Below are positions 15,672-23,555 of a stretch of DNA of 64,000 nucleotides, piece by piece. Under the pieces are notes generated by a model. It saw only the letters and a list, made by a program, of their open reading frames with translations. It searched no databases and was not told the DNA's origin. The stretch is from the NCBI GenBank assembly GCA_013373085.1, contig JABXIM010000133.1, positions 1 through 64,000 of the forward strand, in the 5' to 3' direction. Within the stretch, counting starts at the first letter, position 1, and each line of letters opens with the position of its first letter. The stretch comes from Oceanospirillaceae bacterium (GTDB lineage Bacteria > Pseudomonadota > Gammaproteobacteria > Pseudomonadales > Balneatricaceae). The position numbers and the translations under genes were made by a program.

Positions 15672-15927
15672 CTGGACCACAATAAGAATAATAGCCACGC
15701 TCAGGTCGTTGCTCCGGTGCTGATGCGATGACGTGGTCGTGCCCTTCCATCACGCCCTGAGGCTGCCGCGCGCCGCGCGCGCAACGCCTCGCCTGCTGGA
15801 GATCCGCGGCGACCACAACGGTGGTTATCAACTCTCCCGTGAGATCTGTATCGATGCCCTCGATGCCTTTATCGGCCAGGTCGCGGCAGCCACCGACATT
15901 GACGCACCCGCGCCGGGCCCAGGATAA
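15672..15927 (+). pseudogene. Decayed C-terminal fragment of an alpha/beta-hydrolase
   Basis: The plus strand reads QVVAPVLM in one frame (15702-15725) and, one frame over from about 15727, DDVVVPFHHALRL, then LLEIRGDHNGGYQLSREICI and DALDAFIGQV to a stop at 15925. Together these match the end of serine-type alpha/beta-hydrolases (aPVLvxHGxxDxVVPFxHA ... GDHNGGF with the catalytic Asp and His). The expected HG dipeptide is missing at the frame change, so a short deletion with frameshift is likely. The N-terminal three quarters, including the nucleophile elbow, is gone. There is no start or ribosome binding site. It lies between the glutathione peroxidase and DUF2956 genes. Confidence 0.6.
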
Positions 15928-15957
15928 TCGGTCTCTCGACACCAACGCGCAGAGACC

Positions 15958-16293
15958 ATGGCCCGATACTCCAAACAGCAGCAACCCTCGCCCGAAACCC
16001 GTGACGAAGCAATGAAGATCGCCCGCGCCAACCAGCGTCCGGGACAGACCAAGGAACAGACGAAACTGATCGCCCAGGGCATTCAGAAGGGTATCGCCGA
16101 GTACAAGAAGCAGCAGAAGGCCAAGTCCCGGGAGGCTGACAGGCAGCGCAAACAGGCCAGCCGGCAGGACAGTGACGACGCCGAATCGGAAGCACTGGAT
16201 GCACCGCAGCGGCGGCCGAGCCCCCTGCCCTGGGTGCTGCTGGTACTGTCCTGGGCGCTGTTCGGCGCCTATTTCATTTTCCGGCCGTTTTGA
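15958..16293 (+). CDS. DUF2956-family small membrane protein
   Basis: 111 residues. The N-terminal 75 residues are strongly charged and probably helical: MARYSKQQQPSPETRDEAMK, then a GQTKEQTKLIAQGIQKGI stretch and a Lys/Arg/Gln-rich segment. A proline-containing linker leads to a single C-terminal transmembrane helix (PWVLLVLSWALFGAYFIF, about residues 90-107). This matches the DUF2956 family of gammaproteobacterial proteins of unknown function. It is probably a tail-anchored inner-membrane protein with a cytoplasmic helical domain. No operon partner is apparent; it converges with cobQ. Confidence 0.75.
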   Translation: MARYSKQQQPSPETRDEAMKIARANQRPGQTKEQTKLIAQGIQKGIAEYKKQQKAKSREADRQRKQASRQDSDDAESEALDAPQRRPSPLPWVLLVLSWALFGAYFIFRPF

Positions 16294-16340
16294 GTTGACG
16301 GGATTCGCTGCACGGCGAAACGGAGCGGCTACCGTTCTCC

Positions 16341-16380
16341 GTAGGTTGGGTGGAACGGCGAAGCCGTGTAACCCAACACC
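16341..16380. repeat. Dispersed palindrome (GTAGGTTGGGT type)
   Basis: GTTGGGT..ACGGC-GAA-GCCGT..ACCCAAC forms a nested hairpin in the 138-base gap between the convergent DUF2956 and cobQ genes. The GTAGGTTGGGTGGAACGGCG motif belongs to a widespread class of intergenic palindromes in Gammaproteobacteria. No T-run follows, so it is not an obvious terminator. Confidence 0.6.
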
Positions 16381-16431
16381 TGTAAAAGACAGCACGCGAA
16401 AGGCTACGGCAGGCTCGATCAGCGCCCCTTT

Positions 16432-17886
16432 TCAGAACGCCAGCAAACGGTCGATGGCGGCCAGGTCCAGGTGCTGCTCCAGCGTATCGGCCAGGCGGTC
16501 GATACCCGCCTCTCTCAGCGCGTCATAGTCAGGCGTCTCTGCATCGACCAGCCCCGCCCAGCGCAGCAGGCTGTCGCAGGCGTCACTGCTGTCGAAGAGT
16601 CCATGAAGATAGGTCCCCAGCACCTGACCGTCGTCGCTGACCGCGCCGTCTGGTCCCTGCTCCAGCTGCAGCGCGGGACGCTCCAGGGTCGCCCCCGTGG
16701 TCACGCCGGCGTGGATCTCGTACCCCTTCACCGGCACCCCATCCAACACCAGCGCACCCGCGACATTGCGCAGTTGCTTGTGCGGTTGGAGCCGGGTCTC
16801 CAGCTCGAGCAGGCCGAGTCCCTCGCTGCTGCCGGGCGCACCCTCGATGCCCAGGCTGTCGTGCAGCTGTTGCCCCAGCATCTGGTAGCCGCCGCAGATT
16901 CCGATCAGCTTGCCGCCGTAACGCAGGTGCCGCCGGATATGCGCATCCCAGCCCTGGTCCCGCAGCCAGGCCAGGTCGCTGCGAACCGACTTCGAGCCGG
17001 GAAGCACAATCAGGTCGGCGGGGCCCGGTGTGGCGCCGGGCCCGATATATTCGAATTCGATCTGGGGATGCAGGCGCAGCGGGTCGAAGTCGGTATGGTT
17101 ACTGATATGTGGCAGCGCCGGAACCTGTACGCGGAACCCGGCACCGGGCTTCGATACGAGGTCGCGCGGCAGCGCGTCCTCCGCTTCGAGATGCAGCCCG
17201 TGCAGATAGGGCAGCACACCGAGCACCGGTTTGCCGGTGCGGGCTTCGAGCCAGTCGAGACCCGGTTGCAGCAACGCGATATCGCCGCGAAAGCGGTTGA
17301 TGACGAAACCCGCGACCCGTGCCTGTTCCGACGCGCTCAACAGCGCGAGGGTGCCCACCAGGTGGGCGAAGACGCCGCCGCGATCGATATCGGCGATCAG
17401 GATCACCGGGCAGTCGACCGCCTCGGCGAATCCCATATTGGCGATATCCCGGTCCCGCAGGTTGATTTCCGCCGGCGAACCGGCGCCTTCGACGATCACC
17501 GCGCGGTACTGCCGGATCAGGCGCTGATGGGACTCGAGCACGGCCCCCATCGCCACCCGCTTGTAGTCGTGGTAGAAGCCGGCCTCCATGTTGGCGACCG
17601 CACGTCCGTGGATGATCACCTGGGCGCCGGTATCGCTGTTGGGCTTGAGCAGCACCGGGTTCATGTCGGTGTGGGGGGCCAGGCGGCAGGCCTGGGCCTG
17701 CACAGCCTGGGCACGGCCGATCTCGCCGCCGTCGACACTGACGGCGCTGTTCAGCGCCATGTTCTGCGGCTTGAACGGTGCCACGGCGACGCCGCGCCGC
17801 GCCAGCACCCGGCACAGGCCCGCAACCAGCGTACTTTTGCCGGCATCGGAGGTGGTGCCCTGCACCATCAGGGTTTTCGCTAGCAT
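16432..17886 (-). CDS. cobQ: Cobyric acid synthase
   Basis: 484 residues. It amidates the b, d, e and g side chains of adenosyl-cobyrinate a,c-diamide using glutamine and ATP. The N-terminal half is a dethiobiotin-synthetase-like ATPase with P-loop [20 protein letters not shown] and [12 protein letters not shown]. The C-terminal half is a triad glutamine amidotransferase with the nucleophile Cys in [13 protein letters not shown] and the His in [10 protein letters not shown]. It is the last gene of the cobalamin operon and its start overlaps the end of the upstream cobC-type gene by 7 bases, indicating translational coupling. Length and motifs are complete. Confidence 0.95.
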   Translation of the reverse strand: MLAKTLMVQGTTSDAGKSTLVAGLCRVLARRGVAVAPFKPQNMALNSAVSVDGGEIGRAQAVQAQACRLAPHTDMNPVLLKPNSDTGAQVIIHGRAVANMEAGFYHDYKRVAMGAVLESHQRLIRQYRAVIVEGAGSPAEINLRDRDIANMGFAEAVDCPVILIADIDRGGVFAHLVGTLALLSASEQARVAGFVINRFRGDIALLQPGLDWLEARTGKPVLGVLPYLHGLHLEAEDALPRDLVSKPGAGFRVQVPALPHISNHTDFDPLRLHPQIEFEYIGPGATPGPADLIVLPGSKSVRSDLAWLRDQGWDAHIRRHLRYGGKLIGICGGYQMLGQQLHDSLGIEGAPGSSEGLGLLELETRLQPHKQLRNVAGALVLDGVPVKGYEIHAGVTTGATLERPALQLEQGPDGAVSDDGQVLGTYLHGLFDSSDACDSLLRWAGLVDAETPDYDALREAGIDRLADTLEQHLDLAAIDRLLAF

Positions 17887-18881
17887 GCTTGAACTTCCTT
17901 CAAAGCGGCTTCCAGCCGCGTCCAGCCAGCTTCGTCCGGCGGCAGGCCGAAACGCAGGCTGGCCGGTTCATCGAACAGGCGTATCAGGATGGCTCGCCGC
18001 GCCAACCGGTCGTGAATAGCCGCCGCATTTGGGTGCTGAACCCACTGGAACAATACACTTCCGCCCGCCGGCTGCAGCCCCTGCCCGGCCAGCAGGCGCT
18101 GCAGCCGCGCGCTATCAAGCGCCAGCCGCTCGCGGGTACGCGCCTGCCAGTCACGGTCGCCGAGCGCCTTCCGCGCCGCCTCCCGCCCCGGTCCCGCCAC
18201 CGCCCAGGGCCCCATCAACTCCTGCAGGTCAGCCAGCAGTTGCGGTTCGGCCAGTACAAAGCCGACGCGAATGCCGGCCAGGCCAAAAAACTTGCCGACC
18301 GAGCGCAGCACGATCAGCCCCGGCAGGGCGGCCGCATCGGCCAGGCTCGCGTCGGGGGTGGCATCGATAAACGCCTCGTCGACTACCAGCCAGCCGCCCC
18401 GCGCCGCCAGGACCCGGTGCCAGCCGAGCAGTTCGTTGCGGCTGAAGCGGGCGCCGTCCGGGTTGCCCGGATGCATCAGCACGAGTACCTGGCAGTCCGG
18501 CAATTGGCGCCGCAATTGCGCCACCGAAACGCCCTGAACAATGTGCCCTGCACGCCGCCAGCTCTCGAAGTGCTCTCGATAGCCCGGGCTCATCACCGCC
18601 ACCCGCGACAGCGGACGCAACCGTGGCAACAGCTGGATCGCCGCCTGGGTGCCGGCAACCGGCAACAGCGGCCCACAGCCGTAATAGTCGCGGGCCGCGG
18701 CCTCCAGACCGTCGCCCGCTTCCGGTAACCGGGCCCAGCAATGCGGCGGCAGCAACGGCACCGGGTAACCCTGTGGATTGAGTCCGGTGGACAAATCCAG
18801 CCAGTCGCCCGCTACGCTGCCGTAGCGTTCGGCCGCCAGCCGCAGGCGCCCGCCATGCTCAAGCATAAGGCCTCCAGGCAT
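17880..18881 (-). CDS. cobC: L-threonine-O-3-phosphate decarboxylase (cobalamin aminopropanol arm)
   Basis: 333 residues; a fold-type I PLP enzyme related to histidinol-phosphate aminotransferase. It makes (R)-1-amino-2-propanol O-2-phosphate for attachment to cobyric acid; the same family is called CobD in Salmonella and CobC in Pseudomonas-type pathways. Visible motifs are [14 protein letters not shown] at the N-terminus, [14 protein letters not shown], the PLP-binding [13 protein letters not shown] and the Schiff-base Lys in [17 protein letters not shown]. It overlaps cobQ downstream (7 bases) and the cbiB gene upstream (23 bases). Confidence 0.92.
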   Translation of the reverse strand: MPGGLMLEHGGRLRLAAERYGSVAGDWLDLSTGLNPQGYPVPLLPPHCWARLPEAGDGLEAAARDYYGCGPLLPVAGTQAAIQLLPRLRPLSRVAVMSPGYREHFESWRRAGHIVQGVSVAQLRRQLPDCQVLVLMHPGNPDGARFSRNELLGWHRVLAARGGWLVVDEAFIDATPDASLADAAALPGLIVLRSVGKFFGLAGIRVGFVLAEPQLLADLQELMGPWAVAGPGREAARKALGDRDWQARTRERLALDSARLQRLLAGQGLQPAGGSVLFQWVQHPNAAAIHDRLARRAILIRLFDEPASLRFGLPPDEAGWTRLEAALKEVQAC

Positions 18882-19788
18882 CCTGTCCCGCCAGTAACAG
18901 CGCGATTCCGAGCCATAGCAGTACCGTATCGCGCACCAGTTTCAGCGCCCGGTCGATATCGTCGGCGGCCGGTTGGAGCCCAACGCCAAACCAGGGTTTG
19001 TCCTTCCAGGCGCCCTGATAGCGCGTGGGGCCACCGAGCCTTACCCCCAGGGCGCCGGCTCCCGCGGTCATCACCGGCCCCCCGTTGGGACTTTCGAGGG
19101 CCGAGGCCTGGGTCCACCAGCAGCGCAGCGCGCTCCGGGTCGCCCCCAATAATGCGTAACTGAGGGCGGTGAGCCGGGCCGGCATCCAGTTCAACAGGTC
19201 GTCGATACGGGCCGCGGCCCAGCCGAAGTAGCGGTAGCGGTCGGTGCGGTAGCCCCAGCGGGCATCGAGGGTATTCGCCAGCCGGTACAGCACCACACCG
19301 GGCAACCCGGCCAGCGCGAACCAGAACAGCGCGCCGAACACCGCATCGAGGCCGTTTTCCAGGATCGATTCGATCGTCGAGCACTCAATATTCATCGTTG
19401 ATGCATCTCGGCTCACTATTCTCGATGCATAATCGCGAGCCTGAGCTTCGTTTCCCTGTTGCAAGGCAACGTATACCGGTTGTGCATGCTCGTGCAAACT
19501 GCGGTGGCCGAGCGCCCAGTAGAGCCCCAGCAACGACGCCAGGGCATAGGCCACCGGCCAGCGCATCAGCAGCAACGCAAGCAGCACGAAGGGGCCCACC
19601 AGCAACAGCCACCCCAGTACGCCCGCCAGCCGCTGCCGCCCTCTGGCTCGTCCTGGCTGCAGCAATAGCGCCTCGACGCGATCGACCAGGCGCCCGAACG
19701 CCACCAGCGGATGCCAGCGCAATGGCGGCTCGCCCAGCAACCAGTCCAGCCCGCAGCCGGCCAGCATCAGTAACGCGGTGCTCATCAT
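18859..19788 (-). CDS. cbiB: Adenosylcobinamide-phosphate synthase (CbiB/CobD membrane protein)
   Basis: 309-residue integral membrane protein that joins aminopropanol phosphate to adenosylcobyric acid. Typical motifs are CGLDWLLGEPPLRWHPLVAFG at the N-terminus (landmark positions 12-32), IVSRDASTMNIECSTIESILEN in the central loop, and WGYRTDRYRYFGWAAARIDD plus MTAGAGALGVRLGG further on. Five to six hydrophobic segments match the family. In operon it overlaps bluB by 4 bases and the cobC gene by 23. The family is also called CobD in the aerobic-pathway nomenclature. Confidence 0.93.
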   Translation of the reverse strand: MMSTALLMLAGCGLDWLLGEPPLRWHPLVAFGRLVDRVEALLLQPGRARGRQRLAGVLGWLLLVGPFVLLALLLMRWPVAYALASLLGLYWALGHRSLHEHAQPVYVALQQGNEAQARDYASRIVSRDASTMNIECSTIESILENGLDAVFGALFWFALAGLPGVVLYRLANTLDARWGYRTDRYRYFGWAAARIDDLLNWMPARLTALSYALLGATRSALRCWWTQASALESPNGGPVMTAGAGALGVRLGGPTRYQGAWKDKPWFGVGLQPAADDIDRALKLVRDTVLLWLGIALLLAGQDAWRPYA

Positions 19789-20450
19789 CCCCAGCTGTCG
19801 GTAAACAGCAGCTCCTCGAGCGGACGCGGTTCGGCCCAGCCCGCCTGCTGCAGCATCGGACGGTTATAGAAGGCGTCGACATGACCGAGGCAGATCACCG
19901 CTACCGGCTGGCTGCCGTCGGGCATATCCAGCAGGTCCGCCAGCGCCTCCGGGTTGAACAGCGACACCCAGCCCATCCCGAGCCCTTCGGCACGGGCCGC
20001 GAGCCACAGGTTCTGGATGGCACAGGCCACCGAGGCGAGATCCATTTCCGGCAGCGTTCGGCGTCCGAAGATATGGGGCTCACGCTGATCCATCAGCGCC
20101 GCCACCAGCAGCTCGCCACACTCCCTCACGCCCTCGACCTTGAGGCGCAGGAATGCCTCCTCGCGGTCACCCAGGGCACGGGCGGTACGCTGCCGCTCCA
20201 GGTCCACCAGCGCCGCGATCCGCTGTCGCAACTCGCCGTCGCGGATACGGATAAAACGCCAGGGTTGCATCAGGCCGACGCTCGGAGCGCAGTGCGCGGC
20301 CTCGAGCAGACGCGCCAGCACCTCCGGATCGACGGGGTCCGGCCGAAAGTGCCGCATGTCGCGACGTTCGCGGATCACGCGGTAGACGGCGGCGCGCTCG
20401 TCAGGCGAAAAAGCGGCAGCATCCGGACTCAGCTCTTCGTCGCCGCTCAA
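19785..20450 (-). CDS. bluB: 5,6-dimethylbenzimidazole synthase
   Basis: 221 residues of the BluB/nitroreductase fold. BluB cleaves reduced FMN with O2 to make 5,6-dimethylbenzimidazole, the lower ligand of cobalamin. Motifs are VIRERRDMRHFRPDPVDPEV, HCAPSVGLMQPWRFIRI (including the FMN-contacting segment) and EGLGMGWVSLFNPEAL near the C-terminus, all typical of BluB rather than general nitroreductases. Its presence implies aerobic lower-ligand synthesis. It overlaps the cobO stop and the cbiB start by 4 bases each, so translation is tightly coupled. Confidence 0.93.
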   Translation of the reverse strand: MSGDEELSPDAAAFSPDERAAVYRVIRERRDMRHFRPDPVDPEVLARLLEAAHCAPSVGLMQPWRFIRIRDGELRQRIAALVDLERQRTARALGDREEAFLRLKVEGVRECGELLVAALMDQREPHIFGRRTLPEMDLASVACAIQNLWLAARAEGLGMGWVSLFNPEALADLLDMPDGSQPVAVICLGHVDAFYNRPMLQQAGWAEPRPLEELLFTDSWG

Positions 20451-21052
20451 AGCTCGATTCCCGGCTGCGCCTTGATCCCGGCACGAAAGGCATGCTTGAC
20501 GTCGCCCATCTCGGTCACCGTATCGGCGAGTTCGATCAGTGCCTGAGGCGCGCCACGACCGGTAATGACCACGTTCTGGTGCTCCGGCCGCGCCTCGAGC
20601 GCGGCCACCACGGCGTCCAGCGACAGGAAACGGTGCTTGAGGGCAATATTGAGCTCGTCCAGCACCACCAGGTTGATCGCCGGGTCGGACATCAGGTTGC
20701 AGGCGACCTCGAAAGCCGCGCCCGCCGCCCGCTCATCGCGGGCACGATCCTGGGTTTCCCAGGTGAAGCCTTCACCCATGACGTGGTAGCGGACCCCGTC
20801 CTGGCGTCGAAAAAAGGCTTCCTCGCCGGTACTGAAGGCGCCCTTGATGAACTGCACCACGCCCACCTTCTGTCCATGCCCGAGCGCCCGCGCCACCATG
20901 CCGAAGGCGGAGCTGCTCTTGCCCTTGCCGTTACCGGTCAGCACCAGAACGATACCGCGCACCTGGTCAGCACGGGCGACGGCCGCATCGACCACCGCCT
21001 TCTTGCGCTGCATGCGTGATCTGTAGCGTTCCAGCTGTTCCTGTTCACTCAT
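20447..21052 (-). CDS. cobO: Cob(I)yrinic acid a,c-diamide adenosyltransferase
   Basis: 201 residues of the CobA/CobO/BtuR family, which adenosylates the cobalt of corrinoids using ATP. The P-loop reads VLTGNGKGKSSSAFGMVARA. Further on are GVVQFIKGAF, GEGFTWETQD and NLVVLDELNIAL, all family hallmarks. The ATG at 21052 was chosen over an upstream in-frame start because it gives the usual MSEQEQxxRYxxRMQRKK start, and AACGATAG with weak purine content precedes it. It lies 72 bases downstream of btuB, the only gap in the operon, consistent with co-transcription. Confidence 0.94.
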   Translation of the reverse strand: MSEQEQLERYRSRMQRKKAVVDAAVARADQVRGIVLVLTGNGKGKSSSAFGMVARALGHGQKVGVVQFIKGAFSTGEEAFFRRQDGVRYHVMGEGFTWETQDRARDERAAGAAFEVACNLMSDPAINLVVLDELNIALKHRFLSLDAVVAALEARPEHQNVVITGRGAPQALIELADTVTEMGDVKHAFRAGIKAQPGIEL

Positions 21053-21124
21053 CGTTCTATCTCCACGGCGATATTGGCTACCCCTCACGAACGACCAAAC
21101 GCACTCGCAGGGAGCTACTGTCAC

Positions 21125-23011
21125 TCAAGGCGCGTAGTGCAGCGCCAACCAATAGGTGCGTCCATCTTGACGGAAGTTAGCAACCGTCTGGTAAGACTTA
21201 TCCAAAAGGTTGTCGATACGCCCTTTCAGTGCCCAGTCCGGATTCAGGCGGTAAGCGGCATGCATGTCGAGCGTGGTGTAACCGCCAAGCCACTCGTCAC
21301 CATCTGGGCGTTTGCCCACGGCGTTGAGCGCACCGCCAAGCGAGTAGCGGCCGAAATCACGGTCGGCGGAAAGGTTAAAAGACTTGCGGGCTCGGCGGTT
21401 CAGCACGCTATCGTCTTCGCGATCTTTCGGGTCAAGCAGGTCCAGGCTCGTGACCAGTTCCCAGTTTGCGATACGCGTGGACGCAATCAATTCCAGGCCG
21501 CGAATACGTGCATCATCGACATTCGAAGGGCGATAGTCGTCAACGGTAAACGAAGGGTCCACATCAACCCAGTTGATCAGGTTTTCAATATCGGTCTGAT
21601 AGAGATTGGCTGACCAGCGTATCCCATGCCGCTCTCCTGACAGCCCAATCTCCCAGGACTCGGACTCTTCGGGCTTTAAGTCGGGGTTTCCGCCCGTACT
21701 ATAGGAATAGGTGGTACCTCCGAAAACATAACTCCCCCCTTCCAGGGGCCAGTACAGGTCATTTAACGTTGGCGCCTTGAATGCCGTTCCGTAACTGGCA
21801 GTCAGTCGCAGGTCATTGGCAAGAGCGACCCCCCAGGCCAGGGAGCCGGTGTTTTCGTTGCCGAACTGCTCGTTGTCGTCATGGCGCAGGCTAAACGCCA
21901 GGTCGTGCCGGCCGAGGAACAGCTGATACAGGCCAAACACTCCGATATTGTCACGCGAGGTTTCAGAGTAGGCGACACTACTGTCCACCTCGTCCTGCTG
22001 GTAGTCGACGCCCCAGCTGATCTGACCGTTCGCGCCCGCTTCGTGTTCGCTGACAAGCGAGACGTTATCCCTCTCGCTATCGATATGGCTTTGGTAGTGT
22101 CCATCGGCGAATATCGCCGATTCATCGAGACTGCGCCCAAGCGTCAGGTTCAGTAGCCAATCATCGCTCGGCGACAACTCCAGCTTGGTACTGAGGGTTT
22201 CCAGATCGGCATGCGAAGCATAGTCATCGAAATCAGAGACATAGTCGCCGTCCAAATCGATTGAGTCATCGTAGTCACTCTCACCCTCGTTGCGGGTCCA
22301 GCTCAGCTCCCCCCGGGCCCGATCACTGAAGCGATAGCCGCCACTGAGGGCATACGAACGGTTGTCGTATCCGTCCGCGTCCGAATCATGACCGAAGCTG
22401 CCCGGCACAGTTGCGTCGAAGCCATCGGTCCTGAACCCGCTCAGGCTCAGGTTGTACCAGGCGGCCTCGCTGCCCGCCGAGGCCCCCAGCGTCACTTCGC
22501 GACTATCATGGCTGCCGGCCCCTACGCTGAAGCGAGGTTTGAAGCCCTCTGCGCCCTTGCGGGTAAAAAACTGAATCACACCACCGATTGCTTCCGAGCC
22601 GTACAGCGACGAACGCGGGCCGCGCACGATCTCGACCCGTTCGATCTGATCCAGCGCCAAATGTTCGAACGCAGTGGTACCCAAGGTCGCCGACCCCACC
22701 TTGATGCCGTCAATCAGTACCAGCACCTGATCCGAGTTGGTACCACGCAAGAATACGGAGCTAGCTTTGCCGCGACCGCCACTGTTGGAAACCACAACGC
22801 CTGGCGTCTGCCGCAACAATTCGGTCACGGTCTGCAGCTGCTTGCGCTCTATATCTTCACGGGTAACGACGGTCACGGACGCCAGGGTTTCGTCCGCGGT
22901 CTGGGCGGTACGGGTTGCGGTCACGACGACCGGGCTCAGGGTGGCGGCGGTATCGGCCACGGCAACGGAGGAGCCGAGCAGCAGTGCAGCCGGCAACGAG
23001 AACTGTTTCAT
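21125..23011 (-). CDS. btuB: TonB-dependent vitamin B12 receptor
   Basis: 628 residues with a signal peptide (residues 1-20). The TonB box region (SPVVVTATRTAQTADETLAS) is followed by the plug domain (TVTELLRQTPGVVVSNSGGR, then SSVFLRGTNSDQVLVLIDG and RVEIVRGPRSSLYGSEAIGG) and a beta-barrel. The barrel ends in a C-terminal Tyr-Ala-Pro instead of the usual terminal Phe/Trp. The size matches BtuB. It heads the cobalamin operon and has a complete cobalamin riboswitch in its leader, so it should be repressed by adenosylcobalamin. Aspartate-rich loops in the barrel (around residues 225-260) may bind calcium, as in E. coli BtuB. Confidence 0.93.
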   Translation of the reverse strand: MKQFSLPAALLLGSSVAVADTAATLSPVVVTATRTAQTADETLASVTVVTREDIERKQLQTVTELLRQTPGVVVSNSGGRGKASSVFLRGTNSDQVLVLIDGIKVGSATLGTTAFEHLALDQIERVEIVRGPRSSLYGSEAIGGVIQFFTRKGAEGFKPRFSVGAGSHDSREVTLGASAGSEAAWYNLSLSGFRTDGFDATVPGSFGHDSDADGYDNRSYALSGGYRFSDRARGELSWTRNEGESDYDDSIDLDGDYVSDFDDYASHADLETLSTKLELSPSDDWLLNLTLGRSLDESAIFADGHYQSHIDSERDNVSLVSEHEAGANGQISWGVDYQQDEVDSSVAYSETSRDNIGVFGLYQLFLGRHDLAFSLRHDDNEQFGNENTGSLAWGVALANDLRLTASYGTAFKAPTLNDLYWPLEGGSYVFGGTTYSYSTGGNPDLKPEESESWEIGLSGERHGIRWSANLYQTDIENLINWVDVDPSFTVDDYRPSNVDDARIRGLELIASTRIANWELVTSLDLLDPKDREDDSVLNRRARKSFNLSADRDFGRYSLGGALNAVGKRPDGDEWLGGYTTLDMHAAYRLNPDWALKGRIDNLLDKSYQTVANFRQDGRTYWLALHYAP

Positions 23012-23153
23012 ATCGAGGTTTCCTTCCCGTGCTCACCCGCACGGTTGTAGCGGTGAATCAGGCGATGGAAAGGAACAGGCGGGAACGCCGGCTTGCCGGG
23101 GGGCAAACCGCAACGTGTCACCGGCAGCCCTCCGCTGCGCCGACAGTTGCTTG

Positions 23154-23355
23154 TGGCCGGTCTCCGGACTCACGAACGGACCTGAACAAGGTCCCGGGAC
23201 AGCGCCTTCCCATGCCCATACCTGGTGCACAGTGGCATCCGGCTGTACCGGAATGCGCCCGGAGGCGAGCGCATCGATTCGTTTACCGTTGCGGGGGCAG
23301 TGCCGGCCTTGCCCGCTCGAAAGCTCGAGCCCGGGCGCACCGGCTTCCCGATTAA
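23154..23355 (-). promoter_or_regulatory. Cobalamin (AdoCbl) riboswitch
   Basis: Read on the minus strand, the leader of btuB begins with a GGGAAGCCGGTGCG segment. It continues with CACTGCCCCCGCAACGGTAA, the B12 box GCCACTG (23230-23236) followed by a CATGGGAAGGCG stretch, and closes with AGTCCGGAGACCGGCC near 23155-23170. These are the conserved core elements of class I cobalamin riboswitches in their correct order. It lies about 145 bases upstream of the btuB start and should control the whole six-gene operon. Confidence 0.95.
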
Positions 23356-23555
23356 ACCCGCGCCGAAGGCAGGCGGGTACCAGAAGCAGGGCGCATTGTA
23401 GAGGCGCGCAGGAGGGAAAGCAAAGCGGGCAAGCCGGGTAAGGCGTGAGTGATTGACGGGTCAACCATGGGAGCCCGGCCTCCGGGCCAATAGCGGAAGG
23501 CGTAAAGCATGAAAGGGTCGTCGGGGAGCGGGCTGGGCACCCGCTCCCTGAAGAA

